Positions 40,642-54,221 of a stretch of DNA of 64,000 nt are shown here, piece after piece. The position numbers and the translations under genes were made by a program. The notes beneath the pieces are model-generated. The model did not search any database and had not been told where the DNA came from. It saw only the letters and a list, made by a program, of their open reading frames with translations. Each line of letters opens with the position of its first letter. Position 1 is the first letter of the stretch. This DNA is from Solenopsis invicta (Eukaryota; Arthropoda; Insecta; Hymenoptera; Formicidae): contig NC_052666.1 in NCBI RefSeq assembly GCF_016802725.1, forward strand, positions 4,000,501-4,064,500, given 5' to 3'.

Positions 40642-42692
40642 CCCACATAGCACGTAATATTGCAGTGATATCACAGCAATATCACTTTTACATTGCAATA
40701 TTACAAATGAAATATTGCAGAAATATCACGAAATATTACTGTGATATCACAGTAATATCAAAATGTCCGCGAAAACGCATCACTGTAATATTACTGTGAT
40801 ATTTCATAGTAATATTACTGTCATATTTCAAAATATTTCTGTGATGTTTATGTGATATTTAAATAATATTGCAAGAAATTAAATAAATAAATTATTTTAC
40901 TTTATTTTATTTTTATTGTTATTCTTAATATTATTTTTATATTGTTATATGTAATATATATTAGACATAGAAAAAAATAATTATATTTATTAAAACAATA
41001 CAATAATGTAAACGTAATAAATGTTTAATTTACAAAAAAAAATCTCTTGTATCCTTTTTCATTTTTGTTAAAAAAGATTCAATTTGAATTATAATTTTAA
41101 TTTATGTTCAAGATTAAATAACAATACAAAATATTATTTACATGTAAAAATATAAAATTTTATTTACATGTAAAAATATAAAACAGCGTTCCACACGTAC
41201 CCCTTGAAAAAAAAGTTGATAAACTTGTTTCAATAAACTGATTACTGATCAGTAACTGATGATGTTTTATCAGTTAACTGACAAAATATAATCCGTTACT
41301 GATCAAAAATCAGTTCATTAAAACAAGTTTATCAACCTTTTTTTCAAGGGACGTCACATTGGGAAAAAAATTAGAACGAGTATTCGTTTCCAAATTACAA
41401 CAACGATTTTCTTTAAAATCTCACTGAAGTGTGAGCTAGTGAGTCGTGGTGAGTCAGCTCGGTCGGCCGCAGTGGCATCTAGATATAACACCTGTGGCTG
41501 CACTTGACTCACGAGAAGGTCTCCAGCGGCGCAGCCACCTAGCGGTGGTGCCAGCACTCACTTGTTTGCGTGGAGTCTTATACACACGGCGGGATCGCAT
41601 AGCGGCTGTGCATGCGCTCACTTGTTTCGTCGTATGTTGTGACGGTCGGTGACCGGAGCCGCAACATTATATACATACATATAATTAATGAACATTATAA
41701 AATACCTAATTAATGATAGAATATATATAATCATATTTTTTAATAGAGTTGAAAAAAAAAGAAATCTAAAGAAAAATTTGTTGGAAATTTTATATTTTAA
41801 AAAACTTGAAAAACCTTTTACTGTAGTGTTTAATAGTCTAATCAAAATTAATGAATAAACTATTTCACAAAATAATGTACCGAGCAGTAAATATTAAACG
41901 ACATAAAAATGTATATTTTTTTCAAAAACTTCTAAATATACTTTGAAATATTTATTGCCAAGTGAATATTAAATGTGTATTAACAAAACTTTTTGTAAAC
42001 ATTTTTTTTTTAAATACCTTATGATAAAAATTTTTAAAAATTAAAATCGATTTTTGTGCTCCTGTAAAAATTATAAATGGCAATAAGACAAATACAAAGG
42101 TTTTTCTGTAATTTTTTAATAAAATCATTATTGATCGAGCAATAATTAAATTGATAGATTACATAGAAGAACGTACATTATAGTTTATACATATATACAG
42201 TTTAAGGGATAAACTAAGTAAATATCTAAACTAATAATAAAGTTAATTAATTTTTTTTCTTAACTTTCACTTTTATTCCACGAAAGGGCAAAGACATAAT
42301 TATTTTATTTGTAACTTGATTTCTTCTATAGGATACCGAAATTACCAAGAATATTAAGGATACTAAAAATATCGAAATTAATCAAAGAGATAGTGACGTT
42401 GCATTAATAAGACATAATAAAAACGTCATTTGACATTACCTTGTTCTTTGGAATTAAATATTGCAACAATATATTGCAATGATATCATTGGAATATTTTA
42501 ATGTTATTATCACTGTGTAATATCACAGTAATATTTCTGTGATATTTCTGTGATATCAGTAGAATATTTCAATGTCATTATCACTGTGTAATATCACAGT
42601 AATATTTCTGTGATATTTCACAATAATATGTAATATTTCTGTGATATTGCAATGATTCTGTGATATCACAGAAATATTACGTGCTATGTGGG
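40642..42692. mobile_element. Nested palindromic element (~2 kb)
   Basis: Terminal inverted repeats CCCACATAGCACGTAATATT and complement. Subterminal regions are filled with GTGATATCAC-type palindromes and AATATTACTG runs (40655-40870 and 42465-42690). No gene in the AT-rich centre looks real. The element interrupts the left foldback arm, whose uninterrupted version is seen in the right arm near 49750-49830. Confidence 0.7.
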
Positions 42693-43475
42693 GAATTTGT
42701 TGCTCGCAATTTTTAATAAATCCGATTTTATTGCTTCACCCTCGATCCCCGAAAAGCCACCCCGAATAGTCTTACGTGAGCACAATTCCAGAAAATTAAT
42801 ATATAATAAGATATTTCGACTGATTTTGACTCTCCGATTTTGTTGCTCACTATTTTCAACAAATCCGATTTTATTGCTCCATTCTCGACCCTCGAAAAGC
42901 CACCCCTAACAGTTCTACGCAAGCACAATTCTCCAAAATTAATATTTAATGAGATTTTTCGACTGATTTGGTGTGTGTTTTTGATGCTCGCTATTTTCAA
43001 CAAATCCGATTTTATTGCTTCACCCTCGACCCTCAAAAAGCCACCCCGAACAATCTTACGTAAGCACAATTCTAGAAAATTTATATATATAATAAGATAT
43101 TTTGACTGATTTTGACTCTCCGATTTTGTTGCTCGCTATTTTTATAAATCCGATTTTATTGCTCCACCTTCGACTCCCGACAAGCCACCCCGAACAATCT
43201 TACGTAAGCACAATTCTAAAAAATTAAAATTTAATGAGATATTTTGCCTGATTTGGTGTGTGTGATTTTGTTGCTTGCTATTTTCGACAAATCCGATTTT
43301 ATTGTTCCACCTTCGACCCCCGAAAAGCCACCCCGAACAGTCTTACGTGAGCACATTTCTAGAAAATTAATATATAATAAGATATTTCGATTGATTTTGA
43401 CTCTCTGATTTTGTTGCTCGCTATTTTCGACAAATTCGATTTTATTGCTCTACTCTCGACCCTTAAATAACTATG
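42693..43475. repeat. Foldback left-arm repeats
   Basis: Five to six units of about 145 bases, each with CGAAAAGCCACCCCGAACAG, then CTTACGTGAGCACAATTCTAG, then GATTTTGTTGCTCGCTATTT-like segments. The right arm at 49235-49880 has the same units inverted. Confidence 0.85.
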
Positions 43476-44591
43476 CAATATAGTTGTTTTATATCAGCAC
43501 CTCGAAACTTTGAGTCGATGAGATAATACGCTTCTTTGTGTTATTTTTAAATGTCGATTTTTAATGTTTTTACATTTATTTTTTTCGCAACGTTTTAAAT
43601 TTGTTGTACAGTGTTATTGCAATAAATATTTATTATGGATGTTTTAATTTAAATGCATTGTTAAAATTTAGATATTTTTTCAGAATGTATTTCGTGTAAC
43701 ATTTCTTTTTTAAATTTACTTTTGTCTTCATTGATGTGGTATTATGTAACTCATATGTGCTGAATATGCTGAAAGCGTAGTAAGATTTCAAAGTGGATAA
43801 GATGACTTTTTAATAATTTTGTAGCTGACATTGTGTGGTGAGCCGGTGCTTAAGTAATAGGATGTTTACATTGCATGTTTAATTTTTTTAGTGTTATGTA
43901 ATAAATAAGATTTTTGTTTTTAATGTGCAATGTATTTAATCATTTATACATATTTACATGAGAACATGCGGATTTATTTGTTTTGTTTTTTTAATAATTT
44001 TTTCTGTTAATTCGAGATCGTTGTATTCAATCCAGCTTTCAGATCGCCTACTGATCGCAGTATAGTATTCAATTGTGCTGTGTTCTGTTTCTCGTGTGTA
44101 TATTTATGTAAGTTACAATTCCTAGTAATTGTAAATCATTTTCTTCATTTTCTGGATTTTTAATCGCTTTTGGTATGTCTTGTACTTGTATTGAACATGT
44201 ACTTTTACGTTTAATGTTACAAATATCAAATAATACAATGAGACCTGTAAAAGTTTTGAGATGAGAATGTATGCGTATATGTATGTGTATATGTATATTA
44301 AACGACTTGTGATATAAATACATGCAATTTTTGTAAATTTCCAACAATTTGTAGATGTTATCTTAAGTATTCTATGCATTACGTTATTATTCTAGTTTGT
44401 GAATTGTTTTCATACTTTGTTCTTATTATTAGGTAACTTTATTTTTTAATATTGTGTTTTAGAAATAATTAATGATAGTCACAATTTTTTAAGAGTATTT
44501 ATAGAATACCGTTTGATTCAACAAATAAGTTAGATGAGTTTAAAGTCTCAATCCAAAAAATGTTTGAACTGTTTAAAATTATTACACATTT
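43476..44591. other. AT-rich interior of foldback element
   Basis: No gene is supported; ORFs here are low-complexity and lack relatives in the window. Confidence 0.5.
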
Positions 44592-47500
44592 TTATTTATC
44601 TATTTTGCAAAGCATTGTTGTTTCAAAACCTGGACAATTTTTTTGACAACACCTTTTTGTGCCAGTTAACATAATGTTATCATTTATAACATTATAAAAA
44701 TTAGTTTCTGTTATTATGTCTGAATCTATTTGTGCTATGGGTAATATTTTTCTTCGTTTTGGACATCCTATATTGCAAACTGATTCTTCTTTAAAACTTG
44801 GTGTATTTTTGAAAAGTAAACCAGCCAAATATCCAACATTGGTTTAACAATCAATTTGCATACAAGATTCAAATTGTGATTCTTCAGTTAAAAAAATAGG
44901 TTTTAATATTTGTGCACGGAGTTTGTATGTGTGTGCCCTGATGCCTTTATCTAAAATATCTATAGCCATTTCAAATAATGGATTACTTTCTGTTGCACGT
45001 ATCTACATAATAAAATAAAACTTATATTAATATTGCAAGTAAAATAAAATCAATTTTAATATTGTAAATAATTATTTCATACATTTATGTATGTAAATAT
45101 ATAATAAATTTATTTCTTTATTTATTTAAAATTCATTAATTATGTCTCAACAATATTATAATTGAAAATAAATCATAAATATTATAAGTTATCAAAGATC
45201 GCAACACTATCAAAGATTACAATATTATTATTAACATTATTATAAGAAAGCAAACTATTAACGGCTCAACTTTTTGAGTTATAACATTTAATATTTTTAT
45301 TCTAATTTTACTTTAATTATTATACTGTCATAATTATTTTATAATGATTATTTAAGTTTTATCTCAGAAAATTAATTTTTAAAAATTATCTTGTTTGCAA
45401 AATATTTGTAGTCTGACAAAGCTACAAGCACATTTTGTAGAAGACTGTCAAATGCGCAAGTATTTGTTGTGGTATAATTTGTACCGTCTATGTTAACAGC
45501 TTGTAACGTCATACTATTACTGTTTTTAATAATAGGTAACTTGCTTTTGCTCCATGCTAGAGCATCTTGTATGCTGTGCTAGTTCTCTCCTAAATATTTT
45601 GCTGTTGGTTTTTTTCTCTCTTTATTTTCCCCTCGCCAATTTTCTATTTCTTGTAAGGCAAGAATTTCTTCAAAATTTTTATTAAGGAGCATGATAAAGA
45701 AACACGCTTTCGTCCTTCTTCATCCCAAGCTATCGAGCATTCTTGTAATGCATGAACAGATATTTTACAAATTGCACAAACATGTGCATTAGTTGGTGTG
45801 TCATTATTAATGCAAGCTGGACATTTTGTTTGTGCAGTTTTTGCAGTTTCGATATTTTGCACTTCTTTTTTATTCATGCATGTACTTTCGTCTGAGAATA
45901 TTCTATTTTCTTTTGTGTCTACAATTTTTAATTTGCCATGCAAAAAGTCTAAATAAATTTTTATAAATTTGTCTACTCTTATAGGCAAATTGTAATTTTT
46001 TAATATATTGTTTTTTAATTTATTAAATTCTCCCTCAACTGCTGCGCTGGACGCTGGTACTCGTCCATATGCAAAATCATTATGGCAAACACATGACCAC
46101 ATAGGAAGCATGTTTATATGTTTTAATAAACGTTCAGCTAAAGATGGGAAATAATGCACGTTGTCACAATTACCAACTTCATTTAAATTGTTTTCAACTT
46201 TCATGTTGATTTGTGCACTCCATTCCGACCATTCATTACTTAAATCTTCAATTGCGTCGTTTTCGTCAGTATTTAAATATGTTTTTTCCAAATCTTCGTT
46301 GGTCTCATGATCTAATGTATCTGTGACAAATTATTAGACAATGAACACATTTAATTTTAAAATCTCTATGGTTTTCATATTTTTATTAAAAAATTTAGAA
46401 AAATTTAAGTTTCTATATAAATATAAGTTGCAATTAAACATCTCCGTATGATATATTCAGTGTGTAAGTATATGTGTGTGTTTGTAATTTTGTTTGTACT
46501 TATAAATAAACTTTTTTTAAAGTTTTAATTTCTTTTTTTAATTGTGCTTACTCGAAATATAAAGGTAAAAAAATAATGTTTTCTAATATTGTAATTTAAA
46601 ATACATATATTTTATATATCAATGTATATATATTGATACAATTACTGATAGATAATATATCTCTTCTAAATTAAAGTCTTATAAAAATTATTTGTTTCAA
46701 TTTTGGATAAATATCAGAAAGAATTACTTTTCATACTATAATCAGCTAGAAGTTTATCCATAAATAACTAAAAATAACTCAAATTTATGCAGAAAAATGA
46801 AATCATTTACTATAAACAGAAATATTGCAAAAGTTTGTTTATAATGCTTTGAATATACAAAGTACTCCAATTTTGAAAAAATCTTGTATAATAATTTAAA
46901 ATATATGTATAACAAAAAGAAAAATTAATATATTATATTTAGAATAACAAAAAGGACTCACCAGTTATAACAGATTTTAATCTATTCTTTTCCTTCTCAC
47001 AGCGAGTTTCTTCGCCATTTGCCAATTTATCTTCCGTTTCAGACCGTGCAACTGTTAAAATGGCTTTAAATATGATAACAGCTTCGTCTATGTCTCGACA
47101 CATAATTAATTGACCAATAGCAGCCATATAAAAGATTTTTATCCTCCAAGAAAAATTTTTTAAAAAATTTGCGTACATTTTAATAAAGTGTGCAACGTCT
47201 ATGCGTATATAGCACTTTGGCTTTATTTTTGCAAGCATTTGCATAATCTTTTATTATTGTATACGATGTAAAACATCGTATAACAGCGTTTAATAATGCT
47301 TTCGAAAAATCTACAACAACTTCACGTAGATACGGAGCACCCATTCTGCACTATTCTAATAATCAAAAGTAGATATTGTTGGTTGTGTGTTTTTCGGATA
47401 ACATTTGTGTTATTGAAAATTGTTTATCACTATAATGTATAACCGCCTGATATAAAAATGTATGTTGTGATAAAGTATTATTTGATCTCATTAATTTTTT

Positions 47501-48702
47501 TACTATGCTACCTGTAGCGTCAATATATATTGTACTTATATTTGATGAACAATATTTCCGGGACACTTGCAGCTGGTGATTGGTCCAATAATGGATGAAA
47601 AATGGGTCTATGCCAATGTTATGAATGCAATTAGCATAAGCACTGTATTTCATTATACATAAGGCTTTTATAGGATCGGAATGCAAAAGTTGTGAAGTTT
47701 TGAATTCATTCTTTGCTACATGCAATATTGATGATTCATACAAGTGCGGAGGTTCCGGATCTCCGGCTTCCATAATTTTATTGGCTTTTTCTGCGCGATA
47801 TATTTCAATTGGTTTAGTACATAATTCCTTTCCGATTGCTGTTCTTAATGGTTTTCGTAAATAACGCTTACCACATTTACCAGTGCTTTTAAAGATTTTA
47901 CATTTTAAAAGGACAACTTCTGTATTGAAATCTTCAATATCACACCGTAAACTACTACTACATTTGCAAGTACCTAAAAAGTTATTTTTATATAATTAAC
48001 GTTAAAAACAAAAGTTTTGGTGATTTATAACTATTATATATCATACAAAATAAACATAAACTTTTTTCTAATTTAAATATAACTTATAAATATAACTATA
48101 TTTAAGAGAAAACTTTATATTTACCATTTAAGTATCCAGATGTACCAACATTTGATAAATAATGATTGCAAAATTGAAATCCACATTTTAACTGTATTGC
48201 ATTCCAAATTTTTTCTGTTATAAAATTTTCCCAAATTCGTGGACGAAGAGTTTTTCCAAATTCGGATTTGCATTTTCTTTTGATGCTTACGTTTGTATGA
48301 TTTATACACAATTAGGTCTTCAAATTCATGTTTCGAAACTTGTATTATAAAATTAATGGATTCTGCATTAATGGATTCTACAGATATTTCCCCAACTGTA
48401 TTGTCACTTATGTTTAAATTACTATTATCACACAAATTAAAACTATTTGTAGTATCCACTTTTGAAAAACCAATTAGTTTATCACGTATGCTATATCGAT
48501 TACATGATACTATAGTGTATAACGAAGCAGGCGTTATACGACAACATAATGCATTAGAAATCTCGGACCAAATTATATTATGTTTAGATACTATCTTGTT
48601 TATGACATGATCCGATATTATGATGCTACTTTTATATCTTACAACAGTATCAATAATATCATTATGTTGCACATTACACGGACGTTCTCTCTTAGAATAC
48701 AT
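44592..48702 (-). pseudogene. NOF/MULE-like transposase gene, degraded
   Basis: Leftward gene in several pieces: 48702-48121 (with a one-base frame change near 48260), 47974-47363, 47340-46939, 46291-45644 and 44860-44592. The second piece contains IYIDATGSIVKKL, the first-aspartate motif of MULE-type transposases as found in NOF proteins of foldback elements. ITQMLSEKHT follows, and then two in-frame stops near 47340-47365 precede EVVVDFSKALLNAV. The fourth piece has a cysteine/histidine cluster (CPACINND...CAICKISVHALQEC). Introns would account for some gaps, but the stops and frame change make it a pseudogene. Domain names are from recognition only. Confidence 0.65.
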
Positions 48703-49234
48703 TTTGAACAGCGACTAATGCTGATCGTAATAAGACTGATCACTTTCGATGAGAACGCAACAGTAGTGAAGACGCGACTGAATAAAAGTTGAACAACAAC
48801 GTCCAATCGCGTGCCGCAAACAGTAGACGCGAATTTTCCCGAAAATTGGCGTCGTTTAATAAATAAAGAGATGCAGTGATCGACAGAGACGGTTGACAGA
48901 GTTTTAAAGAATTTTTTTGAGAGATAAGCGTTGCTCAACAGAAGTAGCGGCGCCGAATGAGCGAGACAGCGCTGTCTCCAAAGAAATAAGACGGCGCCGA
49001 CTGATGGCGGCGGCTTGAGATGCGCTATTATTGCGGCTTGAGATGCTGTATTATTTTTTATTATTTTTTTAGTTTTAAATGTTTTTTTTGGAAATGTGTA
49101 ATGTAATAGTATGTGCGTCTGCGGGCACGCGTGTGTGTGTATGTGTATTTATGGAAAGATGTGGGAAAATATAAAAAAGACTAAAAAGAGAAAGAAAAAA
49201 AAACCGTAATCAGTCAAGATATCTTATTAATTAT
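48703..49234. other. Promoter-side flank of the NOF-like gene
   Basis: Noncoding sequence upstream of the leftward gene, with more balanced composition at 48800-49000 (CG-containing) and a GT-rich stretch near 49130. It could hold the promoter; no motif is decisive. Confidence 0.4.
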
Positions 49235-50128
49235 CAATTTTGGAGAATTGTGCTTGCGTAGAACTGTTCGGGGTGGCTTTTCGGGGGGGTCGAGGGTGAA
49301 GCAATAAAATCGAATTTGTCGAAAATAACGAGCAACAAAATCGGAGAGTCAAAATCAGTCAAAATATCTTATTATATATTAATTTTCTAGAATTGTGCTC
49401 ACGTAAGACTGTTCGGGGTGGCTTTTTGGGGGTCGAGGGTGGAGCAATAAAATCGGATTTGTCGAAAATAGCAAGCAACAAAATCACGCACACCAAATCA
49501 ATCGAAATATCTCATTAAATATTAATCTTTTAGAATTGTGCTTACGTAAGACTGTTCGAGGTGGCTTGTCGGAAGTCGAGGGTGGAGCAATAAAATTGGA
49601 TTTGTCAAAAATAGCTAGCAACAAAATCGGAGACTCAACATCAGTCGAAATATTTTATTATATATTAATTTTCTAGAATTGTGCTCACGTAAGACTGTTC
49701 GGGATGGCTTTTCGGGGGTCGAAGGTGGAGCAATAAAATCGGATTTATTAAAAATAGCGAGCAACAAAATTGGAGAGTCAAAATCACTTGAAATACCTTA
49801 TTAAATATAAATTTTATTTTATTGTGCTAATGTACGACTGGTTGGGGCGGTTTTTTAGGGGTTGGGGGTGGAGCAACAATTTTGGGAATTGAGGAACAAA
49901 TTAGCAACAAATTAGTAGAAAAAGAATCTGTATTATTTTTTATTTTTTTTATTTTTTTAAGTGGCTGTGCTAGCTTTATTCTTAAGTCAGCACAGCCACT
50001 ATTTTCTTCGAATCGGCTGGAGCAACAAAATCTGGAATTGAACAACAAATTAGCAACAAAAGAGCACTAAATTTTTGTGTATGTTTTGTCGAATTGTGCT
50101 AAAGTGGCTGTGTCAGCTTAATAGACGT
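49235..50128. repeat. Foldback right-arm repeats
   Basis: Inverted counterpart of the left arm, with about five ~145-bp units, then the terminal block with GTGGCTGTGCTAGCTTTATT and GAGCAACAAAATCTGGAATTG. It is not interrupted by the nested element. Confidence 0.85.
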
Positions 50129-50307
50129 TATTTTTTTATTACTATACATTCACGTCGTACACACAATTGTAGCAATTGTAAAAAATATCCTTTGTAATTG
50201 AATAATAATCTAATACAAATATTTTTCATATTTTTTTCACAATATTTAATAAATTTTAATCTAATTAAATTCTAAAATCATTGCCTTATTTATAGAAAAA
50301 AAAACAG

Positions 50308-50432
50308 TACAGCTTTTACTGCGACTACCTTCCCTCTTTCCGATATATATCGCAGTTGTCGGAAAAGGAAAAGGTTGTAATTGACGACCATCATTATGTG
50401 AAAGACGAGAAACATTTTTATGGGAAATGGAG
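50308..50432 (+). CDS. Orphan exon, product unrecognised
   Basis: A 125-base open segment between AG (50306-50307) and a donor GTATGA (50433). It encodes about 41 residues with no stop, including YCDYLPSFRYISQL and VVIDDHHYVKDEKHFYGKW. It has no ATG and would be internal. Residue usage looks protein-like, unlike the AT-rich flanks. It could belong to the transposon copy continuing at 56297 or to a host gene. No family is recognised. Confidence 0.4.
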
Positions 50433-52169
50433 GTATGAAAACTTTATTGTAATTTTTACAGTATTAAATATTTAATTAGTTATTTATAGATTCCGCACCT
50501 ACATAATTTTTTGACATTTAACAATAATACTTTAATATATCTGTAACGCTGGAACTTTTTGGTGCGGTTACGGGATTGCGTTCGGGATCGGTTGCTCGGA
50601 TGTGCTCGCCAGATGTCTGGGTTCGTGTAAATAATAACGCCGTGGTTTGGTTGTGATAACGAAACAGTTTAAATGTATTCTTGAAGCGTGAGTTGAGTAC
50701 AAAAATAATAACGTAACAATTGATTTATCAGATCTAATTGAAATACACAAGTAATACTAAGGCACCGGAGTGCTCGGTTACACGATGATCGGACCCGCGC
50801 AAAGTAAAGGAACGACGATTGGTCGGGCCAGACAAAACATAATTCGAGGCGTAACTTAATATTTAAACAAAAGAACGGATTCGGATAACTAAAGAAACGG
50901 ACGGACTGGTATTATGCGCTATGCGCTCAGAGGTAATAATCGGAGTTGCTCGGTTAAACAATATTACTCGGTCAACGAACCGACGGATTCGGATTACGCG
51001 CTGGGCGTGCGGAATTAGTGCTCAGAGTTGCTGCGCTGCGGCGAACTCCGAGTGCCGTAAAACGGGCCGTGATTGGCCCGCGCGGTCGACCGGTAACAGT
51101 CGTGGTATCGACGGCTCGTGGCGCGGCGGACGGTTCCACGCTGTGCAAGGGTCTCGGCCTGAGCGGCCTCATCTCGCGGGGTGAACACTCTTTTTTTTGG
51201 TAACGGGGAGAAATGCGTTACCGCATACCCCAGGCCCCGGGGGAGGCCTGGCGGTTATGTGGGGCTCTCCCCCGCCGACGATGTGTCGGCGGGGGTCTAC
51301 CCACTAAAACCTCTCCGAGTGTCCTGCCCTGGTCCTTACGGGGGAGCTCCGAAAACGCGTGCAGCATACTTCCGGAGCCCCCCCCGGACCCCGTTGGCCT
51401 ATGGCCGACTCGGCTCGCCAGGGGCGTCTTAACGGTAGGCGCCTCTGGCAGGGCTTTTAGGCCTTGTCAGCCTCTGGTCGGGGGAAAAGAACACCGTCCC
51501 TCCCCCGCCTCTTCCCCTGGTGTTTGGCGATAAAGCTCGTGGTATCCGGCCCCCGCCGTAACCCCAAGCGCCTTCGCGCCGCAAAGACGCGGCGCGGAAC
51601 ATCTTATTACCCTTGAGGATGGGGAACACTAGTGTTTTCCATCCCTCCCCGGCGAGGCAGTGGGAGGAGTAACTTCGCGCTATGTCGCAGGGTCGCTCCT
51701 CCCGAACCGTCAGGTGGGATCTGCCTCGCCGGGCTCACCAGTGTGAGAAGCTCTCCTTCCACGGCTGCGCGTCCCAAAAGCGGGGCCAGCAGCAGCCGTA
51801 GGGGAAGAGGGACCCCTCCTCTCCTCGTTCTTGCTCCCTTCCTCCCGTGTGGTGGGGAGTGAGGCGGCGGTTGCGACTTTGTTGCCCCTCTGCCTTTTGG
51901 CTACGGGGGGGCGGGGAGCAATTCTCCTTCTTCTGGGCGGCCGGGGCGGGAGTCAAGGGGTGCGTTCCACTTATCGCCCACAACGCCTGAAAACCCGTTC
52001 CACATAACGACCGCGACGATTATGGTCGCGTTCACAACGTCATAGATGACGTCATTACTCGCGACCGCATCGAGCTCACGACGCTCATGGTTTATCGGTG
52101 GGTCAGCGCGGTCGTCGCTTCTAGTCTTCTGCTACGTGGTTAGAAACTCATAATTAAAAACTTTTCATA

Positions 52170-53811
52170 ATGGAAAAGGTTTCATTATATGATCCAGAAA
52201 AAGATATAGTTGTAGATGTTTATCTTTCTCCGGAAGATATTTTACGTGCGCAACGAGGTAAGTGACATATTTTTTTTAAATGTTGTAAAACTACTTTTTT
52301 TTAAATTAGCTTAAAACCTTACTTTATAGAATGTGCTATATTTTAACATAATATTTTCTTGGACTTTAGATATGGCCTTTGCAACGTCTTTATTAAATGC
52401 AGCCACAAAAGATAAAGAATTGACAGAAAAAACAACTTCTATCGAACCAGACCTAACCCAACAAATCACTGAAACAAATACCGAAACGAGTGCCGAAACA
52501 GAAACTGAAAATCAAAATGATGACACTGGTATGTTAATTAAATAATTTGTTTATTTTGTTTTAAATTAAGGCCCTTAGCAGAATGGTTGACTTATAATTT
52601 TAAAATAAATGTTACAATTTAAATCTTTGTCTTTAGTAACGCACAATAACTTTCTTGTGTCTCAAATCTTAAACTAAAAAGAGATTTTATTCGTAACTTA
52701 AGACTTGAGACACAAAACAGTTATTGTACGTTACTAAAGACAAAGATTTAAGTCGTAAAACTTGTCTTAAAATTATAAGTCAACCATTTTGCTTGGGCCC
52801 TAACATTGATTAAACCAATTGATCTTATGTTTAATGCTTATTTTAGGTTCTCTATATAGATGGTCAACAGCTGCTGTATTGCTATTGTTAGATACATATA
52901 AAACATTCGAAGATAAATTTTCTAGTGGAAAATGTTCACAGAAAAAAATCTGGGAGGAAATTAGTGATGTTCTTGCTGAAAAAGGACATATGATCACGGG
53001 ACCACAATGTGCAGCGAAATTGAGAAGCCTGAAAAAATCTTATAAAAGCGTTAAGGATCACAATAGTCGATCAGACAGTGATAGGCGAACTTGGCAGTTT
53101 TATGAGGTACAGGAAAACTTAGATTAAAATGTAGTGAAAAAAGTTGATTACAAATTCTTTCCATTGCTTTAATACATATGTATTTTGTAGATTCTGGATG
53201 AAATTTTTTCAAAAAGAGCTTGGTGCTCACCAATCGCCGTTGCATCATCAACAGAACTTTCCATTAAGCAGGACAAAGGGCCTACATCTGGTAAATTTAA
53301 ACATGAACTATCTATATTGTGGTTTTTATATATTAGTTGGAAAATTACTTTTAAGATTTTTTTAATTTTATTGCCTTATCTAATTCTTTTCCTAATTGTC
53401 ATATTGCATTTATTCTTAATTCTAATGATAAATATGTAAAATATTAAAATTTTATTCAAGTATTTAGGATTAAATTCACAGTTTTTTTCAGACCTCAGTA
53501 TATGTTTGTCTCATGTATTACGTCGAACCATACGTGAGATAAAAACATACTGAGATCCGAGTAACTTATAAATTTAGACTTTAATAAATACTTTTTGTGT
53601 AGATTCATCAACAGAAAATCTAGTCCTAAAGGAAAGAAGTCTTAACAGAAAAGAATCGTCAACATCTAAAGATAACATATGCAATATTCTTAAGAAGAGG
53701 CTTATTCAAAAAAATGAACAAGAAGAAGCAAAAGCCAAAAGGCATAAAGAAAGAATGGAAATGGACGAGAAATTTCTTCAAATTTTGACCAAAATAAGTG
53801 AGAAACAGTGA
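52170..53811 (+). CDS. Harbinger MADF/Myb-like protein (5 exons)
   Basis: The exons read as 52170-52257, 52370-52528, 52847-53106, 53191-53290 and 53603-53811. All have GT-AG borders and consistent phase, giving about 271 residues. Exon 1 encodes MEKVSLYDPEKDIVV. Exon 3 carries the trihelix/Myb-like DNA-binding domain (WSTAAVLLLLDTYKTFEDKF, KKIWEEISDVLAEKG, QCAAKLRSLKKSYKSVKD). Exon 5 encodes a charged helix (QKNEQEEAKAKRHKERMEMD) ending in EKFLQILTKISEKQ. In Harbinger elements this partner helps bring the transposase into the nucleus and onto the element ends. It appears intact. The intron between exons 2 and 3 holds a small MITE. Confidence 0.85.
52570..52799. mobile_element. Palindromic MITE in Myb-gene intron
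   Basis: About 230 bases with inverted ends (GGCCCTTAGCAGAATGGTTG and GGCCCAAGCAAAATGGTTG on the other strand) and long internal complementarity. Target duplication is not clear. Confidence 0.65.
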
Positions 53812-54221
53812 GTGCTTTATATGAGAAACTAATATTTTTCCGTTGATTTTTAAAATCATCATATTAAAACTCTATTCTATAAGATGTAACTTTACATTTT
53901 TCGTATTTTTTGTTATTTAAATTTATTCAAATTTTATTTCATTTATATAGTTTACTTAAAATGTTTATTTCTAAGCATAATATATTAATAATGACATTGT
54001 TTTGTGTGATATAAAAAAATATTAATTTTATTCGTCTACGAGAGTTAAGACTAATGTTCAATATATATCTTTAAGACTAATGTTCGTTATATAATAATAG
54101 CTGTGTTATCACATAAGTTTACATTATAATTATAACTACATCTGTAATTAGGTTAAAAAATGAAACGAATTTTATGTTTTTATTATAATATTTTTAAGTG
54201 TATTTTTATAAATTTGTAAAC

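Larger units (their letters stand above)
40281..50128 (-). mobile_element. Foldback-like element with NOF/MULE-type gene
   Basis: The ends are ACGTCTATTAAGCTGACACA at 40281 and its complement ending at 50128, next to a TATTTTTT run on both sides (40273-40280 and 50129-50136), a candidate 8-bp duplication. The arms are internally repetitive (~145-bp units on both sides, inverted relative to each other), as in Drosophila foldback elements. The centre carries a broken leftward gene. The left arm is enlarged by a nested 2-kb element. Confidence 0.8.

Noticed and set aside
48639..48938. Hydrophobic minus-strand ORF upstream of the NOF-like gene
   Set aside because: It overlaps the likely promoter and first exon in another frame and has no recognisable relatives in the window.
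50921..51983. ORFs in the GC-rich block
   Set aside because: Open frames arise from low stop-codon frequency in GC-rich DNA. No domain, start context or conserved pattern is visible.
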